The notes: a model not told the origin generated them from the letters alone. A stretch of DNA of 6,911 nucleotides from Candidatus Iainarchaeum sp. (GCA_013331625.1 DUGC01000021.1:1-6911); one strand, 5' to 3'. Shown: positions 1 through 6,756, counted from the stretch's first letter. Numbers and translations: made by a program.

Positions 1-1197
1 GCCGCGGAAATAAGTCAGCCGCAGGAAGAACACGAAAAGCACAAGCGGCACAATATATATGACCATGCCACCTGCCCCAAAGGGGGCCTGCAGTGCAAGT
101 GCAAGCCACTGTTCCTCAGCCCCGATAACCATTTTCTGGTAACCTTGGGAAAAAATGAATGGCAGCACCAGTGCTGCATACGTGCCGAGGGCAAGGGCAA
201 AATAAACCGCGATTTTCGAAAAAAGCTCGCGGTTGCGCCAGAGGTAGAGGAAAATAAAGGGCAGGGCTACAATGATGTTTGCCTTTGCGCTCAGTGCAAC
301 CCCGAGTGCAAGCGCGGAGCGGATGTGCTTTTTTGTGAGCAGGAAATATACTGAGAGCAGCAGCAGGAAAGTGGGCAGCCCGTCAAGCTGGCCGTGGAAA
401 TAAGTGATATAAAACACTATGGGCGAGCACCAGTAATAAAGCAGGACCTCATGCTCTTTAGTCTTCAGAAGCCTGAGTAGAATGAGGAATATGCCGATGT
501 CTGCTGCGATCAGGGGAAGGCGCGCAAGCAAAAGCTGCAAGTGAATATCGGAAAAGAGGCCTTGCGGAAGGAATGAGAGGATGGCTGCGGGTATGGAAAG
601 TGCGAGCAGCATCGTAGTTGAGTACGGGAACGCCTTGAGCTGGCCTATTGCAAGGAAGTGGTCATATGGATTTGCAAATCCCGCTGTTACAAAATAATCT
701 ATAAACGGGATTGTTCCCCTTACAATGAAGTCAGATCCGAAAAAGAGGGAAAAAATTATCTTGAGCGCGAGGACTGCGATAAATGCCCTGCTGTAAAATA
801 CTGCAGGAATCCTGATGCGCTGAAATGCTATGAACTTCGACCCCCAAAAATTCACTGCAGCCGTTATCCCTATTGTCAGGATATTTGCAGCCATGGGGCT
901 AAGGCCGGCAAATGTAACAAGCCACTTTAAAGTGCTCAGGCCAAGTAAAAGGGAAAAAATGTAAACTGCCGCATATTTTAAAAGCTGCCCATATTTATCA
1001 CCCTGTGCCCTGAAAGTGAAGCCGCGGTTGAGGCTGAAGCCTAGCATTACCCCCGCAACATAACCAATTGCCGAAGAGGCGATATAATCAAGCTTCACGA
1101 AGCTTAAAAAGGAAAAGAAAACAGCGTAGTTGAGTATTGAGGAAAGCGCCCCGACTAATGCAAAACGGGCAATTTCCCCCGTTACCCCATTCCCCAT
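1..1197 (-). CDS. GtrA-domain membrane protein fused to a GT-C-like glycosyltransferase (partial, 3' end off the left edge)
   Basis: Reading the minus strand from the ATG at 1197 gives 399 codons with no stop, in frame to base 1, so the C-terminus is missing. Residues about 8-128 match the GtrA pattern: it opens MGNGVTGEIARFALVGALSS, has four hydrophobic helices, a conserved-looking GFSLNRGFTFRA (53-64) between helices two and three, and an NFWGSKFIAF end (116-125). GtrA proteins are thought to flip or help transfer polyprenyl-phosphate-linked sugars. From about 135 onward there are further transmembrane helices, an FANPYDHF loop (174-181) and a YYWCSPIVFY...HGQLDGLPTF block (255-277). These resemble GT-C enzymes that use lipid-phosphate sugars, such as mannosyltransferases; family membership is inferred. 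The start is chosen because GtrA proteins begin just before this R-F-x-x-V-G segment and a TATA-like box lies 52-57 bases upstream. Acceptor and donor sugar are unknown. GtrA is certain to me; the GT-C part is likely. Confidence 0.85.
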   Translation of the reverse strand, partial: MGNGVTGEIARFALVGALSSILNYAVFFSFLSFVKLDYIASSAIGYVAGVMLGFSLNRGFTFRAQGDKYGQLLKYAAVYIFSLLLGLSTLKWLVTFAGLSPMAANILTIGITAAVNFWGSKFIAFQRIRIPAVFYSRAFIAVLALKIIFSLFFGSDFIVRGTIPFIDYFVTAGFANPYDHFLAIGQLKAFPYSTTMLLALSIPAAILSFLPQGLFSDIHLQLLLARLPLIAADIGIFLILLRLLKTKEHEVLLYYWCSPIVFYITYFHGQLDGLPTFLLLLSVYFLLTKKHIRSALALGVALSAKANIIVALPFIFLYLWRNRELFSKIAVYFALALGTYAALVLPFIFSQGYQKMVIGAEEQWLALALQAPFGAGGMVIYIVPLVLFVFFLRLTYFRG

Positions 1198-1248
1198 GCA
1201 AACCCCAAAAAAACAGCTTAAAATCAGATAGATAATAATTACTAACCC

Positions 1249-1254
1249 TTATAA
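1249..1254 (-). promoter_or_regulatory. TATA-like box of the GtrA/GT-C gene
   Basis: The minus strand reads AGTTATAAGG here, with TTATAA 52-57 bases upstream of the ATG at 1197. Archaeal transcription normally begins about 25 bases after the box centre, which predicts a leader of about 28 bases. That leader holds a T7 run followed by GGGG (1204-1213). The gene therefore probably has its own promoter rather than depending on read-through from the polymerase gene, whose stop is 129 bases away. Inferred from sequence alone. Confidence 0.45.
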
Positions 1255-1326
1255 CTATTAGCTCTGGCTGGCGGTTCCCCTGATTTTTCGGAAAGTAAGG
1301 GTAAATACGGCGGATTTTAGATTTTT

Positions 1327-2406
1327 TCAATACTCAAAAATCCTCTTTTGCGCCTTTGGCTCTTCAAAGTTGCTCACCCGAATCCCGAACCTGCGGCACA
1401 CAAACTGTGAATTCTTTTCAAAGAATTCTCCCAAAAGCCCCCTGCACGAATCCGAAATGTCCACTTCGCTTTGCGATGGCCCCGGAAGCGTCGTGCTGCG
1501 CGTGATATTTTCAATTCGGTCAGAAACAAGCAATATAGTAATTGTGCGAAACAACACATTTGCATCCTTTGCCTTCCTTGCAATATCTGCTGCAAGGGGG
1601 CTGCAGTGCACTGCAATGGCATTCGGATCAGAGGAATTTTCCCTGAGCGTAACTATGCGCGATATCTGCCTTGCGGCCTTCTCCTCGACAGGATCGTTAT
1701 CTATGCCGAGCGCATGCTCGTGCAGCAAAAGCCCGCGCTTTTCCCCAAAGCTTTCCTGCAGCTCACTTACAGGCGCTGCTGCAAGCTGCACGATTGTTTT
1801 TATCCCTTTTTGGGCAAGTGCCCCGGCAGTTTTTTCCCCCACGCCGTGCAGGTCAGCAATTGCCTTTGAGCGCAAAAAATCCTTTACTTCAATTGAGCTC
1901 ACGACCACAAGCCCGTCCGGTTTGCGGTGGCCTGCAGCCATTTTCGCGATGAGCTTGTTTGGCCCCACCCCAACAGAGCATGAGAGGCGCTCGTCTTCAT
2001 GCAGCTTCCACTTGATCTTTTCGGCAAGCTTTTTTGCCTCGACATAGCTTCCGGCGCATTTTGCGCTCACATCAAGGCTTGCCTCATCTATGCTCTCCTG
2101 CTCAAACCTGTCTGCAAACCCTGCAAAAAGGGCCATGATGCGCCCTGACACATCCTCATAGTGCGGCCTGTCAGCAGGAAGGAACGCTGCTGCTGGGGCT
2201 TTTTTCTTTGCATAAATTATAGGCATCCCTGCATGCACCCCGAGCTGGCGCGCGGCATAGTTTGCGCTTGCAACAGCCCCCGAATCCAGAGTCCTTCCAG
2301 AATACATGCACACTACAAGGGGTTTTTGAGCAAGCTGCGGATTGCGCAGTTCCTCAAGCTGCGCGTAGAAATAGTCAAGGTCAATGTGCATGATTATGCG
2401 GTTCAT
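1327..2406 (-). CDS. dinB: DNA polymerase IV, Y-family translesion polymerase (Dpo4/DinB type)
   Basis: This 359-residue protein (Sulfolobus Dpo4 has 352) copies past DNA lesions with low fidelity. Palm and fingers: HIDLDYFYAQLEE holds metal ligand D9 and steric-gate Y14; ANYAARQLGVHAGMP (48-62) is the fingers motif; SIDEASLDV (105-113) holds the catalytic pair D107/E108; SVGVGPNKLIAKMAAG (144-159) follows. The thumb helix-hairpin-helix is around 183-210 (LHGVGEKTAGALAQKGI). The little finger is about 245-346 and includes CRRFGIRVSNF. The protein ends QKRIFEY, resembling a PCNA-binding PIP box. The frame is open back to an ATG at 2565, which would overlap the reductase gene. I place the start at 2406 because MNRIIMHIDLDYF aligns with the family N-terminus, the extra 53 residues resemble nothing in it, and a TATATA box sits just upstream. 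The ATG at 2391 is a second possibility. All catalytic residues are present, so it should be active. Confidence 0.96.
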   Translation of the reverse strand: MNRIIMHIDLDYFYAQLEELRNPQLAQKPLVVCMYSGRTLDSGAVASANYAARQLGVHAGMPIIYAKKKAPAAAFLPADRPHYEDVSGRIMALFAGFADRFEQESIDEASLDVSAKCAGSYVEAKKLAEKIKWKLHEDERLSCSVGVGPNKLIAKMAAGHRKPDGLVVVSSIEVKDFLRSKAIADLHGVGEKTAGALAQKGIKTIVQLAAAPVSELQESFGEKRGLLLHEHALGIDNDPVEEKAARQISRIVTLRENSSDPNAIAVHCSPLAADIARKAKDANVLFRTITILLVSDRIENITRSTTLPGPSQSEVDISDSCRGLLGEFFEKNSQFVCRRFGIRVSNFEEPKAQKRIFEY

Positions 2407-2437
2407 CTCAAGATTTGAACTAATAATTATTTTTATG

Positions 2438-2443
2438 TATATA
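2438..2443 (-). promoter_or_regulatory. TATA box of dinB
   Basis: On the minus strand GGAGGAACTATATACATAAA carries a TATATA core 32-37 bases before the ATG at 2406, preceded by a purine-rich GGAGGAAC that could serve as a BRE. The expected transcription start is about 2415, giving a leader of only about 8 bases, so the mRNA would be nearly leaderless. The position also argues against the longer upstream start at 2565, because the box would then lie inside the coding region. The GGAGG at 2447-2451 is too far from the ATG to be its ribosome binding site. Confidence 0.5.
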
Positions 2444-2491
2444 GTTCCTCCAACTAATCCGCAAAGCCCCATTGCATGGCTGGCGGCAGGT

Positions 2492-2496
2492 AAAAA
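2492..2496 (-). terminator. possible T-run terminator after the reductase gene
   Basis: Twenty-seven bases after the TGA stop of the reductase the minus strand reads GAATTGTTTTTACC. Archaeal termination commonly occurs at T-runs of about five or more without a strong hairpin. This is the only T5 between the reductase and the polymerase promoter. A single T5 is weak evidence. Confidence 0.25.
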
Positions 2497-2522
2497 CAAT
2501 TCAAGAAACCGCATATCTGAAA

Positions 2523-3668
2523 TCAGGTGCTCAGGAACTTGAGGCCTTGCGGGAGAAGCCTCCACATTGAGGGCTTTGTGAGCGCCTTGCCGATAAAGCG
2601 CGATGGCCGGTCCATATCCCCGTGCTCGCTGAGGAACTCGCCAACTTTTGCCTTCCCCATTTCCCTAAACAGCTTATCGATCTGCTCCTCGCTCTTGCTG
2701 TTGATGAACTGCCTTATCTTCCAGTGCAGCCTTAAATCATTGTTGAGGGCATTGCAGCCCTTCTCGTAGTTCTTGAGGGGCGCATCGCTTGCAAAATGGT
2801 CGTGTATTGCATCTGCGCAGATCCTTCCCGCATGCATCCCAAGGATTATTCCCCCGCCCGTGCTTGCCTTGGTCTGGAATGCAGCATCCCCCGCAAGGAG
2901 CATGTTGTCCTTTACGGTTGCCTTAAGCGGCTCCCCGACTGGTATGAGCTTGCTGCACATGTCGCACGCTTCGCCAGTGATGTTCTTCTCGTTTATGAAC
3001 ACGTTGAAATCCTTCCTCACATTTCCCGATGTGCTCGCAAGCCCTACGCGGGCCCGCTCCTCGTTTTCGGGAACGATCCAGGCAAAGAACCCTTTTGCAT
3101 AATTTCCCAAAAATACCTGCGCGAAATGCGGGTCAAAATGCCCCTTCACATCCACCTGGTATGCGTGCACGAAATTTTCAATTCCCGTATTGATCCCCAT
3201 GATCCTGCGTGTCTTTGAGTTGGCGCCATCAGCGCCCACAATGACTTTGGCCTTTATGATCTCCCCCCTGCCTTTATGCTCGACGAAAACGGTTTCCTTC
3301 CTCACATCTATCATGCCTGTCTCAAGCCTGAGCTCTGCCCCTGCTGCAATAGCCTCCCTTGCAAGCGCCCTGTCAAATGCCCCGCGGTCAATCACATAAG
3401 CAACAGTCTCTGTGCGCTTCACCTCTATCATCTCATGGTTATGCGAGAAAATCTGCGCCCCCCGCAGCTTGTTTAGCAGAGTCTCCTCAACTTCCTTGCG
3501 GATCCCAAGCTCGTTGACCCCGCTTGAGCTGATTAGCCCTGTGCACGCAACAGGATCGCCCACAACGGCATGCTCTTCAAGGATAACGCTCTTCCATCCC
3601 CTCTCCTGCAGCCTTTTTGCCGCCGCAAGCCCTGCAGGCCCTGCCCCCACGATTGCCGCCATGTACAT
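2523..3668 (-). CDS. geranylgeranyl reductase family FAD-dependent oxidoreductase
   Basis: This 381-residue flavoprotein belongs to the family that hydrogenates geranylgeranyl chains of archaeal ether lipids; some members act on dolichol or other polyprenyl groups, so the exact substrate is open. The N-terminal Rossmann motif is GAGPAG (8-13). The family's Cys motif appears as GDPVACTGLISSSG (37-50) with C42. DRGAFDRALAREA (94-106) and IVGADGANSKTRR (143-155) are typical FAD-monooxygenase-fold signatures. FFAWIVP (194-200) corresponds to the aromatic-W-x-x-P segment of the family. LLAGDAAFQTKASTGGGI (257-274) holds the FAD-binding Asp (D261) and the Gly-rich turn. No transmembrane helix is evident; family members sit at the membrane surface. 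Length is near the usual 380-410. The start at 3668 (MYMAAIVGAG) is supported by a TTTTAA box 28-33 bases upstream; the ATG at 3662 would lose two residues and is nearly as good. Confidence 0.93.
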   Translation of the reverse strand: MYMAAIVGAGPAGLAAAKRLQERGWKSVILEEHAVVGDPVACTGLISSSGVNELGIRKEVEETLLNKLRGAQIFSHNHEMIEVKRTETVAYVIDRGAFDRALAREAIAAGAELRLETGMIDVRKETVFVEHKGRGEIIKAKVIVGADGANSKTRRIMGINTGIENFVHAYQVDVKGHFDPHFAQVFLGNYAKGFFAWIVPENEERARVGLASTSGNVRKDFNVFINEKNITGEACDMCSKLIPVGEPLKATVKDNMLLAGDAAFQTKASTGGGIILGMHAGRICADAIHDHFASDAPLKNYEKGCNALNNDLRLHWKIRQFINSKSEEQIDKLFREMGKAKVGEFLSEHGDMDRPSRFIGKALTKPSMWRLLPQGLKFLST

Positions 3669-3695
3669 AGTAATGAAAAGGAAGCTGGGGAAAGG

Positions 3696-3701
3696 TTAAA
3701 A
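3696..3701 (-). promoter_or_regulatory. TATA-like box of the geranylgeranyl reductase gene
   Basis: The minus strand reads GAATATTCTTTTAACC; the TTTTAA core lies 28-33 bases before the ATG at 3668. The expected start of transcription would be only a few bases before that ATG, so a near-leaderless mRNA is likely. No Shine-Dalgarno-like sequence is seen directly upstream, which fits. The adjacent GAATATTC (3702-3709) is an 8-base perfect palindrome that could form part of the box or a small operator. Confidence 0.4.
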
Positions 3702-3716
3702 GAATATTCAATTCCC

Positions 3717-3848
3717 TTACTCAACTGGCAATAACTCCAGCCAGTGCTTGGCTTTCACGGGCATGTGCCCTTATTCCGGGCATTCCCGTCAAATATGCAT
3801 TTATTCCATTTTATTGCCGCAGGAAGCACAAGTAACTGTGTTCTTCAC
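3717..3848 (-). pseudogene. possible remnant of a small zinc-ribbon protein in the gap after the surface protein gene
   Basis: A GTG at 3848 overlaps the TGA stop of the surface protein gene as GTGA, a typical coupling overlap. The frame from it reads VKNTVTCASCGNKME, then TAA (3801-3803). Continuing in the same frame gives MHI, then TGA (3789-3791), RECPE, then TAA (3771-3773), and finally GHMPVKAKHWLELLPVE before a last TAA (3717-3719). The C-x-x-C-G knuckle and the later C-P-E-x-G are spaced like a small archaeal zinc ribbon, with the third stop exactly where the fourth cysteine would be expected. I do not recognise a specific family. Three in-frame stops in 43 codons mean it cannot be read normally. 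It may be a decayed gene or chance; the other frames also contain open stretches here. Confidence 0.22.
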
Positions 3849-6751
3849 TTGCCCGAGAACTTGAATCTGCCCCTGTTTTCAGGGCGCATTTTTTTCTCCT
3901 CGGTCCTTGTGGGCTGCGCCGGCCCTGAAAAGCCATGGTGCTTTGTGTGCGGCTTTTTGGAAAGCACAAACAGTGCTGCGCCGCCGACTGCAGCTCCTGC
4001 AATAAGCAGCACAACAACTGCCCCTGCAATTGCAAGCAGCAGGTCTGTGCCATCATTTGCAGCTTCGCGCATCGGGTTGGCCCCCGCATTTACCAGAATT
4101 GGCGGGGCAATAAAAGTACCCAGTGATTCCTCCAATGATTCCGCCTGCTCTTGCGTGAGCGCGCTTCCCACGGCGTAGGTTATAGTGAGCGCCGACCCTT
4201 CAGCAGGCCTTGCAGGGGAGAACTTGATCACGGGGTCATCCTGCAGCACCGTGAAGGGCGTTTCACTCGTGATTGCACTGGCCTTGGATGCAATGGCTTT
4301 CGGGATCACTTCAATTATCTCAAAGTCCCCTTCGGGAATGTTTTGTAGTATTATCTCTATTCGTGCCCCAAATCCCGCTTCAGATCCTGTTATGAGGAGC
4401 TTTCTTTGCGGCTTTGCAGACAAAGTCAGCTGCTCGGCCTGCTCGAGCATGTCCTGCGCAATGCCCGCGCGGTCAATCAGCGCTATGAGCTCTGATTCAT
4501 TGTAGCTATATTCTTTTTCCCTTGTTGCGCCCCCATTGCCGATTACAATGCGCCTACTTGCCGCCTGTTGGTTTCCTGCCCTGTCAGTGGCTTCAATGTC
4601 GATGGTGTGGCCGGAGTTTGTGTACCCTGCCGAATTGAATTCAAATTCATAATTCCCGCCGGAAAAATTATCCGATTCGCTGACCTTGTTGCCGTCAATC
4701 ATTGCGGTTATTTTTACAATGCCGCTTCCATCGTCTGAAACCGCAGCCAAGACTTTCACAATCCCGAAAACCTTTTCGCCTTCTGCAGGAGTGCGCAATT
4801 CCGCCTGCGGCTTTTGCGAGTCAACAGTTATATCAAACTGCTTTTCGCAAGCGCTTCCCCTGCTGTCCTTACCGCGCAGCGTGAGCGTCACATTCCCGTC
4901 TTGTGAAAAGGACAGGTCAAGGGATTTTGTAATTGATGCCCCTTTCAGGCCGACTGCAAGAGTGCTCTCTTTCCCGTCGGCCGTTTTTGCCTTAAGTGTG
5001 GCGTTCATTATTTCGCCGCCGCCAAGGGAAATTGTAAATTGCACTGCCTTAGGCTGCGTGTATGCCGGCAGGCCGGATGTTATCGTGAGGCTGCATGCGC
5101 TCCCCGAATTGAGCACCTTTTTAACCGCGCTCATGCTCCCCGAATTTCCCGCGTTGTCAATTCCCTGTATCCTGTAATAATACGCTATCCCTTTTGTCAG
5201 GCCATCGTCAGTAAAGTGCGTTTCTGCAATGCCCTCAATCCTTTTCACCCCGACATCGCTTGGCAAAAAGTCACGGTCATTGACTTTCTGGTCTATGCTG
5301 CGAAAGAGAGTATACTGCCCTATCCCTGAATTGTCTGAAGGCGCCTCCCATGAAAGGTAAATGCTCCCGTCCGACTGGCTCAGCCCAAGGATATTTGCAA
5401 CAGGCCCGGGGTTTGTGGTGTCGACCCTTACCTTATAATGGTCTGCTGCGCTGCACTCATTAGCGCTGTTGCATGCCCTTAGATGGAAATAATACTCCCC
5501 ATCGGCCATGCCTGAATACGACTTTGACAACTCTGTAGTCTCATTGGCTGAATCAGGCGTAGTGTCGGACGTCTGGTTGAAAGCGTACCTGTATTTTGAT
5601 GCGTTCGCAACGCCTGCCCATGTGAATTGAGGCGAGCTGCTGCCCACCCACTTTGACTCATCGGGGTGCGTGCTTGAATTGATGTCAGGCCTTGCGGGGA
5701 CGTTTGATGATGCAGCCGGAGTTGCGGATGCCTGCTCTGAAAGCGCCCCCATGTTCCCTGACCTGTCCCCTGCCTTCACCCTGAAATAATAGGTAGTGCC
5801 GTTTGAAAGGCCGGTTTTCACAAATGAATTTGCTGTTGCGCTCCCTGTGTAAGTGCTTGAATCTGCAGTGAAATTGTTTGTGGTTGACATGTAAATGAAA
5901 TAGGCGTTAAGGTCATATGCGCTGCTTGCAGGCCAGGAAAGCGATGCCTGTGCATCCCCTGCCGTTGCAGTGAGAGTGCCGACCTGCGCTGGCGCTGTAT
6001 TATCAATGTATCTGAATGTGGTTGAATTTGATGCTGAAAGTAAATTGCCTGCAGCATCTGCTGCGTTCACGCTGAAAGTATAATTCTCGTTATTAATTGC
6101 AACAACATTCTCGCGGTATTCGCAGTGGAAATTTGTGTCTCTTGCCGTGCAGTGGGAGGCAAAAGAGAATGACTCGTTGCCAAGCCCCTGGAAATCGACC
6201 GCAATTGCGCTGACTTGCGAAAGTGTATCGTTGACATCAAAGCTTATGAAATTTGACTCATAGGCTGCCTTGTTGGAGTCATTTGGCTGGATAAATGCCA
6301 CTGCCGGCGCGCTATTATCAATGGTGATTGGAGCGGTCTGTGCCTCTGCTTTTTCAGCGCTCCCTTCTGTAAAACCGCGCACCACAACCCTTATGCCATT
6401 TGCATTTATCGATCCTGCATCCCAGCTGTATGTGCACGAATATGTGTTTGCATCAGGGTTGCTCCGGGCGGGGGCCGCCGCGCTGCCGCAATCGAATGCC
6501 GCATTATTTGCAGGGTTGTTGAACTCGTTGAGGAGGTTATATCCTGCAACGATTTGGGTGTTGGCGTCATTTTGGGTATAGAGCAGGTCTGCTGCAAGGT
6601 TGTTTGAATCAGTGGCTGTGACTGTGAAAGATATTGTAACCGTGCCGCGTGCGGGCGATTGCGGCGAAGCAATGGTTGCACTTGCCGCGGAAAATGCCGC
6701 AGTTGCGCACAATAATACCGCTAAAGATAACAGGACTAAACCAACTTTCAT
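3845..6751 (-). CDS. large secreted surface protein with Ig-like and fibronectin type III modules and a C-terminal membrane anchor
   Basis: The 968-residue protein starts with a Sec signal peptide (hydrophobic 4-20; likely cleavage after SAASA near 25; C15 does not sit in a lipobox). Modules follow at about 26-145 and 146-250 (Ig-like), 253-345 (Fn3, with GLSNGTTYYFRVKAGDRSGN), 351-446 (Fn3-like), 449-547 (Fn3, with GIAYYYRIQGIDNAGN), 550-645 and 648-738 (Ig-like). Linkers such as IDNSAP, IDNTAP, VDTTNP and VDSQKP mark four junctions. A helical stretch (about 751-779) leads to a beta domain (783-866, with FEIIEVIPKAIA and DDPVIKF), then one transmembrane helix (904-930) and a basic 38-residue tail. 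This gives an N-out, C-in protein anchored in the membrane. There are 15 N-X-S/T sequons and eight ectodomain cysteines. Role: adhesion or cell-surface structure is likely; no enzyme domain is seen. The start at 6751 is fixed by the signal peptide and an upstream GAGGGG. Confidence 0.93.
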   Translation of the reverse strand: MKVGLVLLSLAVLLCATAAFSAASATIASPQSPARGTVTISFTVTATDSNNLAADLLYTQNDANTQIVAGYNLLNEFNNPANNAAFDCGSAAAPARSNPDANTYSCTYSWDAGSINANGIRVVVRGFTEGSAEKAEAQTAPITIDNSAPAVAFIQPNDSNKAAYESNFISFDVNDTLSQVSAIAVDFQGLGNESFSFASHCTARDTNFHCEYRENVVAINNENYTFSVNAADAAGNLLSASNSTTFRYIDNTAPAQVGTLTATAGDAQASLSWPASSAYDLNAYFIYMSTTNNFTADSSTYTGSATANSFVKTGLSNGTTYYFRVKAGDRSGNMGALSEQASATPAASSNVPARPDINSSTHPDESKWVGSSSPQFTWAGVANASKYRYAFNQTSDTTPDSANETTELSKSYSGMADGEYYFHLRACNSANECSAADHYKVRVDTTNPGPVANILGLSQSDGSIYLSWEAPSDNSGIGQYTLFRSIDQKVNDRDFLPSDVGVKRIEGIAETHFTDDGLTKGIAYYYRIQGIDNAGNSGSMSAVKKVLNSGSACSLTITSGLPAYTQPKAVQFTISLGGGEIMNATLKAKTADGKESTLAVGLKGASITKSLDLSFSQDGNVTLTLRGKDSRGSACEKQFDITVDSQKPQAELRTPAEGEKVFGIVKVLAAVSDDGSGIVKITAMIDGNKVSESDNFSGGNYEFEFNSAGYTNSGHTIDIEATDRAGNQQAASRRIVIGNGGATREKEYSYNESELIALIDRAGIAQDMLEQAEQLTLSAKPQRKLLITGSEAGFGARIEIILQNIPEGDFEIIEVIPKAIASKASAITSETPFTVLQDDPVIKFSPARPAEGSALTITYAVGSALTQEQAESLEESLGTFIAPPILVNAGANPMREAANDGTDLLLAIAGAVVVLLIAGAAVGGAALFVLSKKPHTKHHGFSGPAQPTRTEEKKMRPENRGRFKFSGK

Positions 6752-6756
6752 GAGAA

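Noticed and set aside
658..930. 90-codon cysteine-rich open frame on the plus strand with C-x-x-C-like spacings
   Set aside because: It looks tempting as a small zinc or disulfide protein, but it lies inside the continuous GtrA/GT-C reading frame on the other strand, and its cysteines are the complement of Ala/Thr codons there.
1370..2047. 225-codon open frame on the plus strand
   Set aside because: It is wholly antisense to the polymerase, whose catalytic motifs are intact. The translation is Ser/Ala/Phe-rich without a recognisable domain, as expected of an antisense shadow in G/C-rich coding DNA.
2407..2565. 53-residue N-terminal extension of the polymerase, starting at 2565
   Set aside because: The extension has no counterpart in Y-family polymerases, would overlap the end of the reductase gene, and contains the TATATA box and a T-run. 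The ATG at 2406 fits the family N-terminus.
4686..5177. 163-codon plus-strand open frame, and similar ones at 2796-3218 and 3744-4178
   Set aside because: They are antisense to, or largely antisense to, the surface protein and reductase genes, with no domain, signal or promoter of their own.
6700..6711. Cys15 in the surface protein signal peptide as a lipoprotein lipidation site
   Set aside because: The residues before it are V-L-L, not a lipobox with Gly/Ala at -1, and more signal-like sequence follows to a normal A-x-A cleavage site. The protein also has its own C-terminal membrane anchor.
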